A DNA stretch of 64,000 bases from Mycogone perniciosa (GCA_025331125.1 JAOALB010000030.1:62001-126000); one strand, 5' to 3'; positions 45,349 to 56,443 are shown, numbered from the stretch's first letter. Numbers and translations: made by a program. The notes: generated by a model not told the origin, from the sequence alone.

Positions 45349-46819
45349 ATGCCGACTAGGAACAGGCACTTCTATACGCGAGAGCCATTCCGCGGTGACG
45401 ACAGATTGACGCTGCAACGTACCGAAGGGCCCTTCAGCTTTCTCAACCCAACAAGAGCTCATTTCAACCACTCAGCACTATCTTCAAAATCAAGGTCCGA
45501 CGATATAGCGACAGGTCGTGAGAATGGCGATAATGCAGAAGTCAGGCACGAAACATCAAAACGAGTCGCCGAATCCAATGTGCCCGCCAAAAACGTTGGG
45601 TTCCTGTGGCGGTCGCGAGATAACCGAAAGGGCCGGCATCCTTTGCTCGTCCAGGAGCCGCTTCCGGGAGAGGAGGCGCCTTTCATGACACCAAGGCGGA
45701 CATCGCATCCTAAGGAAGTTCTGAAAACTGTTATCAAGACCTTCACGTGTTATCCGATCTGGGATATTTCCTGGCTGGTGGCCTTTATCTTCACGTGGGG
45801 AAGTGTTGTCTGGGTCATAAATGTATGTTTGGCATTCACTGGAAGATTGGCCATGCAAGCTTGAGCACAGAGAACTGATGTATTATCAATAAACAGAGCT
45901 TCTTCGTCTGGCTGCCCGTTGTGGCCCCCTCTACCGAATTCGACGGCGAAATCTACTATGGCGGCGGCATAACCGCCTTCATCGGCGCCATCGTCTTTTT
46001 CGAAGTCGGCTCCATCCTGCTCATATTTGAAGCCATAAACGCCAACAATACAGGCTGTTTCGGCTGGGCCATTGAACAATTGGTCGACAATGAGAGGACC
46101 AGACCGAAGCTTCGAGTGGTCGCAAACCGCCATCACTGCCACCACCATCACCAAAACCGAGGGAACTTCGTAGGCAAACCTTCAGCTTCCACCTTAGCTG
46201 AAGCTCGACCAATTCCTAATGTTAGTGTTAATGGGAAGAAGCAATGGCGATGGTTTCCTTCCTGGCACGAGCTGCGCACGCATTACCTCCACGAATTGGG
46301 CTTCCTCGCCAGTTCAGCGCAACTCTTCGGTGCTACCGTTTTCGGCGTTTCTGGATTTACCGCGTTACCAGGTATCGCCAATCACCTCACACCTCAATGG
46401 CGACTCAATGCCGCATACTGGATCCCTCAGGTCATCGGTGGCAGTGGCTTTATCGTCAGCAGCACACTGTATATGCTGGAAACACAGCAGAAATGGTGGA
46501 AACCCGCACCGCATCTTCTGGGTTGGCACATTGCGTTTTGGAATCTCGTGGGAGCGTTAGGATTTACACTCTGTGGTGCGCTGGGACTATCATATAAGAA
46601 TTCTGGAGCGCAATTTCAGGCTGGATTGGCTACATTCTGGTAAGACACGTACGAGTGCATCGAATTCAGTCTCAAGTCGTGTATGCTAATTTTGCTACTG
46701 CTTTCAGGGGTTCATGGGCTTTCTTAATCGGCAGCTACCTGCAACTCTACGAAAGTCTGAACAAGCATCCTGTGGAAGAGGTGTCAGCTATGGATATGGA
46801 AGCTTTTGCAACCAGGTAA
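45349..46819 (+). CDS. Integral membrane protein of unknown function (possible YrhK-like domain)
   Basis: Three exons (45349-45822, 45897-46639, 46708-46819) give 442 aa; introns are 74 and 68 nt and phase is kept. The first 130 residues are soluble and basic (MPTRNRHFYTREPFRGDDR). Hydrophobic helices follow: IWDISWLVAFIFTWGSVVWV, GGITAFIGAIVFFEVGSIL, then after a polar, His-rich loop (NRHHCHHHHQNRG) a pair LGFLASSAQLFGATVFGVSG and AAYWIPQVIGGSGFIVSS, then AFWNLVGALGFTLCGALGL and GSWAFLIGSYLQLYES. At least six membrane segments are likely. The final GSWAFLIGSYLQLYE resembles the repeated helix of YrhK-domain proteins; that is a weak memory-based link. No transporter motif is evident. The His cluster could bind metal, but nothing else supports that. 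Confidence 0.72.
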
Positions 46820-47340
46820 TAACTTCCGCTTTCGAGGCATAGGCATTTCCCTTCAAAAAGCACACGTCATGACTTCACCGGGATTGCCGAGACTAATGTA
46901 AATTCTTGTACCGGGTAATTTGGGCTTGATGGATTAATATCGACCTCTATACTTCGTAATTGCTGTCTAATAAATCCCGCGACACCTATTTCGCCTTCCA
47001 CTGTAAGACAGCCGGGTGTCTTATAGACTCTCGGGAAATAACCTGATACTTGCTCCATTCTTGGACCGTGATGAATCATATCACGTATCATCTAGGAAAT
47101 ACTAGTGATCAATTGCTCAGTGATGGTGATATCTATGCCTCAATTTGGGGCTGAATGTAGTTGGTCACCTGGATGCATTAGCTGAAGGTGGCCGCGCAAA
47201 CCTTGCGTGTCCATGCCATCCTTCAAATATATAAACCTGCTCGGTTATCGACTCGGATGAGTTGGAATCATCAACGACAATAACTGTACCATCAATATCT
47301 TGATTCCATCTAACTAATAAGTTATCACTCGCATATCAGC
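46820..47340. other. Intergenic region upstream of the monooxygenase gene
   Basis: About 520 bp with one TACTTCGTA copy near 46955. No gene supported; it ends in the monooxygenase core promoter. Confidence 0.5.
47228..47235 (+). promoter_or_regulatory. TATA box of the FAD monooxygenase gene
   Basis: TATATAAA, 106-113 bp upstream of the ATG at 47341, followed by an AT- and C-rich leader. Confidence 0.5.
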
Positions 47341-48651
47341 ATGAAGAACTTGAAAGTTGCCATCATCGGAGCTGGCCCTGCAGGCAAGTCAAGCATAACG
47401 ACGCCCTCGAATACCACAAACTTACCACGACACAGGCTGCATGCTCGCCAGACTTCTCCATCTAGGCGGCCTCAAAGTCACCGTTTTTGAAGGAGAGACA
47501 TCTCCCAACTTCCGAGTCCAAGGTGGGACATTGGATCTCCATACCAGGTCTGGGTTAGCAGCGATCAAAGAAGCTGGCCTCTGGGACGAGTTCAAGAAAT
47601 ATGCTCGTTATGATGGCCAGTACATGGCAATCGTGGATAAGAATCTCCAATACTTTATCATCCGTGGCGCAGATGATGTCGTAGATGCCTTTTGTGAACG
47701 ACCAGAGATTGATCGTGTCAAGTTGAGGGGGATTCTTATCGACTCACTGCCCGAGGGAACCATCAAATGGGGTCATCATCTGCAACACGTCGAACACAAG
47801 ACTTTGGTTTTTGCTAACGGTACTGAATCGGGCTTTGACCTCATCGTCGGCGCTGAAGGTGCTTGGAGCAAGATCCGCAGAGCCATTGCCCCAAATTTGC
47901 AGCCAGAATATTCTGGAGTCGCAATGCACGATTTATCCATTCCCAATGCCCAAGAAGAGGCACCAGAGTTATACAAACTTGTCAATCGCGGAAGCCTTTT
48001 TGCCAGTGCAGATGGCCAGCGATTGAGTATACAGCAAATCGGCGACGGTAGCCTTCAAGTCTATGCCGGCTTCGTTCGCAAGGATCCTGGTTGGATGAGA
48101 CCAGAAAAGTGCGGATATAACGCCGCAGATCTCGCTGAAACTAAGGAGGCATTGGGAAAGGAGTTTTCAGACTGGTGTCCTCAGTTGCGTGATGCGTTCC
48201 ATTGCGCTGAAGGGAGGGCCATTCCCCGTTCACTATACTTTCTCCCCCCGAGATGCGAATGGGAACACAAGCAGGGTTTCACTCTCATTGGAGATGCAGC
48301 GCATCTCATGACTCCGCATGCTGGTGAGGGTGTCAACCAAGCCCTCGAGGATGCTATGATCTTAGCCAAGGTGATACTCAAGCCCAGACCACTGAAGAGT
48401 TGGATGAACAGGTCAAGGGCTTTGAGGAGGACATGGCTGCCCGTGTTGGAAAGGTTCAGCAGTTGGCATATGATCTCTGTCAGGATTGGATGTTTACTCC
48501 TGGTGCTCCCCAGGCATCTATGGCTGCTGCTATGAGTCGGTATCAGAAGGATGGGAGATCGGAGGAGGAGATTCAGGCACGAGCGGAGGCACTTGAATAT
48601 GCTATGGCCCAGGCACAAGCGAAGAACCTGGCACGAGGTCTACTGATCTAG
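47341..48651 (+). CDS. FAD-dependent monooxygenase (TetX/PHBH fold), disrupted by a frameshift near 48371
   Basis: Exon 1 (47341-47383) encodes KVAIIGAGPAG, the FAD Rossmann motif, and joins exon 2 at 47436 to continue GCMLARLLHLGGLKVTVFE. The 52-nt intron uses a GC donor (CAG|GCAAGT) and a CACAG acceptor. The protein continues with NFRVQGGTLDLHTRSG, DLIVGAEGAWSKIRRAI and the second FAD motif GDAAHLMTPHAGEGVNQALEDA. Directly after AMILAK, the frame that leads on to a plausible C-terminus (ELDEQVKGFEEDMAARVGKV, ending at 48651) is offset from it. A lost base near 48371 would explain this. So would an unusually short 41-nt intron (48371-48411), though it would remove sequence that looks coding. 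The reaction is hydroxylation of an unknown aromatic or lipophilic substrate with NAD(P)H and O2. Confidence 0.75.
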
Positions 48652-49035
48652 ATACCAGCAATTACGAGCTTTTTTATAGCGGTTAGATGTGTAGGTTTCT
48701 TGGATAGGATGATTGTTTAAATACCCGATATTACAAGCTGTCTGAATGTGATAAGGTCAGTTTACACCGTCATATAGGAAGAAGTATTGAATAATCCTGA
48801 AAATTGATGTTTTTTTATATCTATGTCATCCTCGTTTTTCGTATTTTAATGGTTTCTTGTAGGCAGCTATCGGGACACGCACTTACAACACCGTCATCGT
48901 TATTCAACCCCGCGCAGCCAAATTAGAGACGTGCCTCTCCCAATATCCACCAGCCCAATCTATCTGTCCAACTACGAGATACGGAATTCTTTAACATTTA
49001 ATCTTGCACGATTTTGAGGATATTCAAGAACCAAA
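48652..49035. other. Intergenic region between monooxygenase and UCH gene
   Basis: About 380 bp without a gene. The last 150 bp are C/A-rich leader-like DNA. Confidence 0.5.
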
Positions 49036-49794
49036 ATGCCAGCCGAAGGTGTTTACATCTCTCCTTCAGGGAAGAAAACCTTCATTCCTCTTGAAAACAA
49101 CCCCGACGTCTTCACGTCTCTCGTCCACGACCTCGGCGTATCCCCAAATCTGGGCTTCTACGATGTCTACAGCCTCGACGATGCAGATCTCCTCTCTCTC
49201 GTGCCGCGACCGGCCCTAGCGCTCATCTTCATCACTCCAGCGCCGATGTACTTTGCGGTCCGCGAGGAAGATGGCACTCCCGTCTCTCCGGCAAATCTGA
49301 CTTACGACAAGTGCGGAGACCAAGAACCGGTCATGTGGTTCAAGCAAACAATTGGGAATGCCTGTGGATTGATCGCTTTACTCCACGCTGTGGCTGGTCC
49401 TGAGGCAAGAGGGTTCGTCCAGAAGGGAAGCTTTCTAGATGCATTGCTGGAACAAGTGACGCCCCTACAACCTGTGCCCAGGGCAGATGCGCTATACAAC
49501 AGCGAAGAGCTGGAGGAGATCCACATGCGAGCTGCGAGAAGGGGAAACTCAAAGGCACCTCCAGCGGAAGAAGAAAACACACAGCATTTTATAGCTTTCA
49601 TCAAGGGCAAAGACGGCCATTTGTGGGAGTTGGAGGGAAACACGGATGGACCGGTGGATCGAGGTGCCTTGCCGGATGGTGATGATGTGCTGAGCAGAGC
49701 GGCGTTGGACCAAGGCGTGAGGAGGTTTCTCAAGTTTGCGAATGGGAATGTGAATTTTAGCATTGTGGCATTGGCGAAGAACCCACCGGCGTAG
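49036..49794 (+). CDS. Ubiquitin carboxyl-terminal hydrolase, UCH (peptidase C12) family
   Basis: Single exon, 252 aa, close to the 230-240 aa of UCHL3/YUH1-type enzymes, which release small adducts from ubiquitin and process precursors. The oxyanion Gln and catalytic Cys are in QTIGNACG (Q104, C110), and the catalytic His is H184 in QHFIAFI. The third position, normally Asp in an ELDG box, reads LWELEG with Glu at residue 200. The N-terminus (LENNPDVFTSLVHDLGVS) matches the family start. The stretch around residues 150-175 (YNSEELEEIHMRAARRGNSK) is the crossover loop over the active site. No localisation signal is evident. It stands alone; the ubiquitin hydrolase-like fragment at the window start is unrelated in family. 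Confidence 0.93.
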   Translation: MPAEGVYISPSGKKTFIPLENNPDVFTSLVHDLGVSPNLGFYDVYSLDDADLLSLVPRPALALIFITPAPMYFAVREEDGTPVSPANLTYDKCGDQEPVMWFKQTIGNACGLIALLHAVAGPEARGFVQKGSFLDALLEQVTPLQPVPRADALYNSEELEEIHMRAARRGNSKAPPAEEENTQHFIAFIKGKDGHLWELEGNTDGPVDRGALPDGDDVLSRAALDQGVRRFLKFANGNVNFSIVALAKNPPA

Positions 49795-50251
49795 GGCTGA
49801 GCGGGCGAGAGAAGGGATGTCGATGCAATGGTGACCTTTCACGAGTCTGATATTGGTGGGAGTTCGCCTACATCAGCTGAGGTGAGATGGGTGTACTTGC
49901 GTGTTAATGTAGAATGCTTGGACATTCGGTACTCCGTATCTATATACTACTACTTCGTATATCTTATACAGGAGTATATGTTAAACTCCACAAGGCGAAA
50001 TTACTCGTAGTGAACAGTTCAATGATTATGGAGAATCGCAAGGAGCTGATAAGACCCGCTCCGTTTAGGTGGGCCTATTATTAGATCGCGGGAGCGTCAC
50101 CGGACCGAAACGCCGGGTCACGCCGCCAATCTTGGAACTTGCACCCAACAAACAACGTTCCCACACTCGCAGAACTCCTGAGAAATCCGTTCAGGCCCCC
50201 AATGGGCGCAAATGAGCTGTGGTGCGGCTGCCGGGAAAAACTGCTGTCAGC
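49795..50251. other. Intergenic region upstream of the inositol-type transporter
   Basis: About 450 bp; holds palindromes GTACTCCGTA (near 49930) and CTACTTCGTA (near 49950). No gene seen. Confidence 0.5.
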
Positions 50252-51959
50252 ATGGACAGCGCTCAAGCACCACTGATATCGGGCAATCGCCATGAAGATG
50301 ACACCCCGTACGACGTTGATGATGGCGCGCCGGACTCGGAAGTTGATACAGACAAGGCGGCAGAGACAGGGCCTGGTGTATTCGTCGTGGCACTGACGTT
50401 TGCTGCTGGTATCAGTGGCTTGTTGTTTGGATGTAGGCTCTTCCTGTGCCAAATCTGTCGAATTGATGCTGATTGACCTGAACGCAGACGATACGGGTGT
50501 CGTATCCGCCACGTTGGTTTCGATCGGGACGTCGCTGTCGAATCGAGACCTTACCTCCATGGACAAATCCATCATCACGTCCTCGACTGCTCTTTTCGCG
50601 CTCCTGATATCACCATTCTCCTCCATACTCGCCGATCGCCTCGGCCGCAAACGAATCATTCTATATGCCGATGTGCTTTTCGTCTTAGGGGCAGTGTTGC
50701 AAGCGTTTAGTTTCACGATTCCGACCATGGTAGCCGGCAGATGCATCATTGGCGCAGCAGTCGGAGCAGCAAGCTTTGTCGTGCCGCTTTACATTGCAGA
50801 AGTGTCTCCCGCGCCGTACCGAGGGAGGCTGGTGACTACAAACGTGTTGTTCATCACGCTGGGACAGATGGTTGCCTACATTGTTGGCTGGGCATTTTCT
50901 GCATATGCAGCCAAGGAGACTGGCTGGCGCTGGATGGTCGGCCTAGGTGCGCTGCCAGCTGCCCTACAAGGCGCGATTGTTGTGTTCATGCCCGAGACGC
51001 CGCGTTGGCTCGTCAAGGCTGGGAGGTCGGAAGCAGCTAAGAGCGTCATCCAGAGGGTCAACGGTGAAAATGGGACATCCTCACGAAGTGCGGATATGGT
51101 CATCAAGGAGATTGAGCTGGAAGTCCGCGAGGAGCAAGAATCGAGGCTGTTGCGAGAGCATCAGGCTACTGGGTCGTGGAAATGGCTCGGGGCGTGGCAT
51201 GAACTGCTGAGTGAAGGGAAGCACCGTCGTGCGTTGGCTATTGCTTGTTTATTACAGGGACTTCAACAATTGTGTGGCTTTGTATGTGTTCTCTCGGACT
51301 CCCACCTTGGTTGGTTGTGTTTACTGACTTGACATTAGAACTCCTTGATGTACTTCTCGGCTACCATCTTTACGATGGTTGGGTTTGAGAGTCCAACCCT
51401 GACGTCGCTTGTCGTTGCAGTGACCAATTTCGTCTTTACACTCGTGGCACTCGGCCTCATTGACCGCATTGGCCGGAGGCGAATCCTCTTATACTCACTA
51501 CCTTTCATGGCCTTGGGTCTACTTCTAGCCGCATTCGGGTTTTCATTCCTCTCACTGGGCCGGTCATCCGCTGTTCAAGGTGGAGGCATCACAACGACAG
51601 AAGGCAGCTCGGGCAACACGCGCACTGCAGGCATTATCCTAATCAGCATCATGATCTACGTAGCAGCCTACGCCCTCGGCCTGGGCAACGTGCCGTGGAT
51701 GCAGAGCGAGCTGTTCCCCTTGGCGGTGCGATCAGTCGGCAGTGGTGTGGCAACGGCGACGAACTGGTCAGCCAATTTTGTGATTGGGTTAACGTTTTTG
51801 CCAATGATGGATGCAATGAGTCCGTCATGGACGTTTGTTCTGTATGCGGCGGTTTGTGGTGTTGGGTATGGTCTGGTCTGGCGCATATATCCCGAGACAG
51901 CGGGATTGAGTCTCGAGGAGGCCACGGCGCTGTTAGAGAATGGATGGGGGGTGCGGTGA
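50252..51959 (+). CDS. Major facilitator sugar transporter, myo-inositol (ITR) type
   Basis: Three exons (50252-50432, 50488-51281, 51339-51959) give 531 aa; the joins restore GLLFGYDTGVVSATL and LCGFNSLMYFS. Twelve membrane helices are expected. Sugar-porter signatures include DRLGRKR after helix 2, VPLYIAEVSPAPYRGRLV, MPETPRWLVKAGR after helix 6, LQGLQQLCGFNSLMYFSA (helix 7), and IDRIGRRRILL in the second half. The pattern VSIG following YDTGVVSATL, together with the Gln-rich helix 7, is typical of the ITR1/ITR2 inositol:H+ symporter branch. It probably takes up myo-inositol at the plasma membrane, but related sugars remain possible. The frame opens 11 codons upstream via GTG; ATG at 50252 is the first Met. 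Confidence 0.92.
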
Positions 51960-53332
51960 TTTTACAAAGTAGACTAGGTTAATTAATTAATCGTGACAAC
52001 CGTTGCCTTGTCAGTGATTCTGGGATCGAGATAGAGAATGTTCTGGAAGCTTTTCATGACATCTAAATCCGGAGATGGCGTCACGTATTTGTATGTAGAT
52101 AGTATGAACATTCTCAATCCGCAATCGGTGCCGCGATAGACAGGACTTAAGCGAGTAAGGGAACACCAGCAAAAGTGTATTCACCCCCTAAGTAAGACCA
52201 ATTCATGGATGCCTTGGTTCCTGAGATCACCAAGACCTGTCAATACGAGTATATGCGACATGCAGGTTCATGTGCTCGGCCTTTGTTTATGTGCGTGTTT
52301 TGATGGTTGCCCGGGCGGTAGTGTTACGTTCAACACGTTTGCCTCTAGGCTAATAATACCCGCCATTATTGATCCCATGAAACAAAGCTGTTTTGCTTGC
52401 CGTTCACCATACGGAGTACAAAGATACTACATGACCCAGCGTTATGAACTAATACTACTTCGTACTTTGTCCCTATTCCGTCGTTCTAATGGTGGCTGAG
52501 CACTCCGTGCGTGTAGCAGGTTATTTTTGTATTTTCGTCCTAATCCGTCAAAAAGCATCGGGTGACATTCAGTCATTCAGCCCTCTCACACAGGGTAGGT
52601 ATGGAGTACGGAGTACTTCGTAGATAAGAATATAGTGGGAAAATCCATCTGCAAACAGAGCAAACAGCATACGCAATTGGCATTCCAGCGCCTCGATTAA
52701 CTTTTCGATCTTCCCGCGTCCCAGTAGACCTGTGAAACTGTCTCGGCTTGCATACATACTACATACATACTAGTATTACATGCTTGCATACCTATTACAT
52801 ACAGAGCGTCCGAGGCTTCTCCGGCCCGAGGGCACGTGCAGACAAGGGGGGCTCACAAGCTTTGCCTATTCTACAGAGCACTATTGGAGGCTATTTATAC
52901 ACACACACACACCAAAGGTCCACCACTACCAGCCATCAACACACTGGTCTTCTCTCCCCTAACCCTCTAGGTCCAACGAATTATCGCTCTGCATCGCACT
53001 TCGCACCGCCATCGCCATCGCCATCGCCACCAAAATCCTCCCGCTCAGCGCCGCAAAACCACCCTTTGCTTCAGCCTCGCTCGCTTTTGTCGCTTGTTCA
53101 TCAGACGATGACGGCCGTGCTGCCGTATTCCTGCTCTGTCGCTGCTGTTCCATAATACTACTACCTTAGTAGGCACCATAGCTGTTTACCGGTCGACTCG
53201 GAACCCAACGCTTGCACGGCCCCAGACATCGTCGTCAGTAGCGGAAATACCGTCGCTCGCCTGCGTGGCACCTCCGATATACTGCCAGGACCGGAGAAGA
53301 GACACGAGCTGGAGAGGAATCGCACCTTGGCC
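51960..53332. other. Intergenic region with palindrome cluster and repeats, BUD6 promoter
   Basis: 1.37 kb without a supported gene. Palindromes occur near 52411, 52458 and 52601 (GGAGTACGGAGTACTTCGTA). Short tandem repeats are present: CATA units (about 52751-52770), (CA)n (52899-52912) and GCCATC units (about 53008-53029). The 3' end is C-rich leader of BUD6. Confidence 0.55.
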
Positions 53333-56300
53333 ATGCAGGCGCCAGGACCTTCGCAGCGAGGCTATTCGCAGCGGCGCTCGCCTGGTGCGGACCCAGGGCC
53401 TCCTCCAAATGTGCCTGTGCGGTCGATTTCGCCCGGTGTCGGGCCAGCGCATGGGCGCACTTCCAATATGTCTATCAGATCTGCCCCGAGCGGCTCAAGA
53501 CGAACGAATCGAGAGGTGCGTCCTATTGCAGCTCTGCCTCTGAAGGATGGAGGCCGGCAACCACTAGGCAATGACTATCAAGTGGCAAGTCATGCTAACG
53601 AGTTTTCGCTACATTTGCAGGGCTCGTCGGGAAGTGGCTCGAACATGCCGTTATCGCAGATCGAAAAGAGCGTCACACACCTTCTCGTAGCGACAAAGCA
53701 GCTCCTCGAAACGTTGACACAATGGTCGCGCGGCCAGGCCACAGACACCCAGGTTTCCGACGTATACGTACGATTAGGTTATGAATTCAACATGGCATGC
53801 AGGGCCTTTACGGCCATCAACGTCGATACCTCAGACCTGGGCAACGTCCCCGATCTACTTCGATCAATTCTAGAAGCATGTCTAAGCCAGGAGGCCAGCG
53901 CTGAAAGCTTAGAGAAATATCTTCCCCGAATACGAGACATCATCATCAACCTATTGCACGGATTAAAACGAAAGCAACAGAGGCTACGGCAGAAGCAAGC
54001 GAGGGACAGGGAGAGCTCAGCTGTGCCGGAGAGGGCAACCAGCGTTAGTACGGTAGCGAGCGGGAGTAGCGGACTGACCATCATGTTGGAAGACAGCCTG
54101 GATAACAACAGTCGACCGGATTCGCAGCGTCCAGAGTCTGTCCAGCAGCCAAACACCAACAACAATAACACATCCCCGAATCGACGCTTCAACGCGCCGC
54201 GAGACCTGTCCAGAGGGTCACTCGCTTCGGAACAGTCATCCATCTCCAGCACCACGATGCAAAGCATTCCCGTAATGCCGCCATATCCAACAGACAATTC
54301 AATCTTACCTTCGGGGCCATCGGCTGGGGATTTGAATATTGACGCTTTCCCACCACCGCCTCCGCCGCCTCCCGATAAGCAATCCAGCGCCCTGGCAGCA
54401 CTGCAGAAGGGAGGTGATTTGGAAAGGCGAGCGTCTCGAAGGTACTCTCAATATCAAATATCAAAGCATCTAGGAGGTTCGGGAAATGTTGTTCCCATGT
54501 TGCCGTCACAAACTGGACCTATGCCGAATCGAGGGAGGAAAGAGGCAAGGGAATCCCTGCGAGCCGTTCAATCTCGGGAGTCGGTGCGCCATAGTCGAAA
54601 CCCGTCGAACCAACCAAAGACTGGCAGCAGTTTTGAAAACTCACCCGTCAGAATTCCGAGCCGGGTGACGGAGAAGTCCTTGCCTACGTCACAGTCTGGT
54701 CAACCTGAGAGCCCGGCTGTTTATAGTCCAGATGAAAAATATGCACCCACTGCTACGCTTTCCGGTCCCCTCTCAGACGTCTACTCATTTTCAGGGGAGG
54801 CAACCCGCCAGACACCGGAGCCGAAAAAAGAAGCAAAATCTAAGCCCGATGATACCCCTGGGCTGCCACCTCACCCCCCTGAGACAAAGCCGAGTGAACC
54901 CTACTTCCAAGTCTCGCCCCCGCCAACACCGACCAAGGATTTGACGCTGTTCTTACAGTACAAATCAAAGGTCAAAAAGATTGTGCTGCCTGAGGGACGC
55001 GATGAGCTTTCTATTGGACGCTTACAACTTGCTTTCATTGAGAAGTTTTCCTGGAACACGCAACAAAATGGAGCAGACCTGCCGGAAATTTACATCCAAG
55101 ACCCCGTGTCTGGCGTTCGACATGAACTAGAAGACTTGGCTGATATTAAAGACCGAACTGTCTTGGTGCTCAACGTGGAGCCGCTGGATGAGGTGAAGCG
55201 ACATATCGACGAAGGCATGCTGGCGCTCACCAAAATTGTCCGGGAAGTCAAGCAGAATGTCGATGATCAAGCTGTTACTCTGCAAAGGGTCTCGGATCGT
55301 CAGCAACAAACAGCTAAGGAGATGGCGGACATAGTTTTGGGTCAGGGTCAGCGAGCTGCTCCTCCATCCTCCGACGGGCCCAAAGGGACAATTACCTCTG
55401 GGCGAAAGCTCGACTCTAGTCAGGTTGGGGAGCTTCAGGGCCTCCGCCGCGACCTTGCTGTTCTCCGTCAAACCTATTCCAACTTCCAGTCGGAGATTCA
55501 GACCTCCATGTCCACCATTCGCAACAAGGCTACCAATGTCAAGGTTGCGGCGGCTAAATCGGGTATTGAAGGAGATGCTGGATATGCCTACGTCGCCAAC
55601 GGTCGGAAACAGCTTAACTCAGACTCTGATAGCCTCGTGGCCAAGGTGGATGACCTCCAAGACATGGTCGAGGATCTCCGCAAGGATGTTGTGCACCGCG
55701 GTGTGCGACCATTGCCACGACAGCTTGAGAGCGTGGCCAAGGATGTCACTTCGCTTTCCAAGGAGCTTAAGAGGATGGAGGAGTACATGAGCCGAGAGAA
55801 GCCCATCTGGACCAAGATCTGGGAGAAGGAGCTTGAAGACGTTTGCCAGGGTCGTGATGAGCTGCGCATTATGGAGGAGCTGCTCATAGATCTGCGTGAC
55901 GATTTGGAGAAGGCCTCGGAAACCTTTACACTTGTGGAACAGGCCACCAAGGAGCAGATGAAGGACAATGGAACGGGTCCCAGCGCGGGAACCGCACGCC
56001 AGTTTTCCAAGGGTCTGAACAGCCTTGGGAACAGCCTTAACCAGAATGCTGCAAAGGAGGATGTCCTTGGCGAAGTGAGAGCCTTGCAGCCTAACCACCA
56101 AGATCGACTAGAAGCCATCGAACGTGCAGAAAAGTTACGGCAGAAGGAACTGCAAAGCCGGAGCGGCAATGTTCTGCTACGTGAGATTTGCTCTTTTGTC
56201 ATAGAGGGCAAGTTGAAGAAATCTGGCGGCTTCGAAGAGGTTGAACGAGCGAGAATGGCCAAGGACGAGAGAATACGAAAAGAAGTCTGGGAACGAATGA

Positions 56301-56443
56301 ACGGCTACCTCCCCGAGGACGACTTGGGCGAGGAAGAGGAAGAGGAGGAGGAGGGCGCCGATGAGCAGGAACCTAATGTTGAGGCCGCTGACGGCGAAGC
56401 CTCTGCACCGACTACGGATAATGTCACGACGAATGGAGCATAA
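53333..56443 (+). CDS. BUD6: BUD6/AIP3 actin-interacting polarity protein
   Basis: The open frame from ATG 53333 to 56443 codes 1036 aa, but the segment 53516-53620 has a strong intron signature (GTGCGT donor, TGCTAAC branch, TTTGCAG acceptor) and a length of 105 nt, divisible by three and stop-free. I favour its removal, giving 1001 aa. A Pro/Ser-rich, disordered N-terminal half contains a small helical block (SQIEKSVTHLLVATKQLLET). The AIP3 region lies in the C-terminal half, starting at DLTLFLQYKSKVKKIVLPEG and passing through long coiled coils (VDDLQDMVEDLRKDV, SRNVLLREICSFV-type). The tail is Glu-rich. BUD6 activates formin actin nucleation at the growing tip or bud neck. Proline run PPPPPPPP occurs near residue 340. 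Fits the family in order and length. Confidence 0.9.
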   Translation: MQAPGPSQRGYSQRRSPGADPGPPPNVPVRSISPGVGPAHGRTSNMSIRSAPSGSRRTNREVRPIAALPLKDGGRQPLGNDYQVASHANEFSLHLQGSSGSGSNMPLSQIEKSVTHLLVATKQLLETLTQWSRGQATDTQVSDVYVRLGYEFNMACRAFTAINVDTSDLGNVPDLLRSILEACLSQEASAESLEKYLPRIRDIIINLLHGLKRKQQRLRQKQARDRESSAVPERATSVSTVASGSSGLTIMLEDSLDNNSRPDSQRPESVQQPNTNNNNTSPNRRFNAPRDLSRGSLASEQSSISSTTMQSIPVMPPYPTDNSILPSGPSAGDLNIDAFPPPPPPPPDKQSSALAALQKGGDLERRASRRYSQYQISKHLGGSGNVVPMLPSQTGPMPNRGRKEARESLRAVQSRESVRHSRNPSNQPKTGSSFENSPVRIPSRVTEKSLPTSQSGQPESPAVYSPDEKYAPTATLSGPLSDVYSFSGEATRQTPEPKKEAKSKPDDTPGLPPHPPETKPSEPYFQVSPPPTPTKDLTLFLQYKSKVKKIVLPEGRDELSIGRLQLAFIEKFSWNTQQNGADLPEIYIQDPVSGVRHELEDLADIKDRTVLVLNVEPLDEVKRHIDEGMLALTKIVREVKQNVDDQAVTLQRVSDRQQQTAKEMADIVLGQGQRAAPPSSDGPKGTITSGRKLDSSQVGELQGLRRDLAVLRQTYSNFQSEIQTSMSTIRNKATNVKVAAAKSGIEGDAGYAYVANGRKQLNSDSDSLVAKVDDLQDMVEDLRKDVVHRGVRPLPRQLESVAKDVTSLSKELKRMEEYMSREKPIWTKIWEKELEDVCQGRDELRIMEELLIDLRDDLEKASETFTLVEQATKEQMKDNGTGPSAGTARQFSKGLNSLGNSLNQNAAKEDVLGEVRALQPNHQDRLEAIERAEKLRQKELQSRSGNVLLREICSFVIEGKLKKSGGFEEVERARMAKDERIRKEVWERMNGYLPEDDLGEEEEEEEEGADEQEPNVEAADGEASAPTTDNVTTNGA

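Noticed and set aside
41746..51959. Possible secondary-metabolite cluster (MFS exporter, FAD monooxygenase, sugar transporter)
   Set aside because: No backbone enzyme (PKS, NRPS, terpene synthase), and the genes are interspersed with UCH and unrelated membrane proteins.
55588..56262. 224-codon minus-strand frame in BUD6
   Set aside because: Ser/Arg-rich translation of the complementary strand of a coiled-coil gene; no splice or start support.
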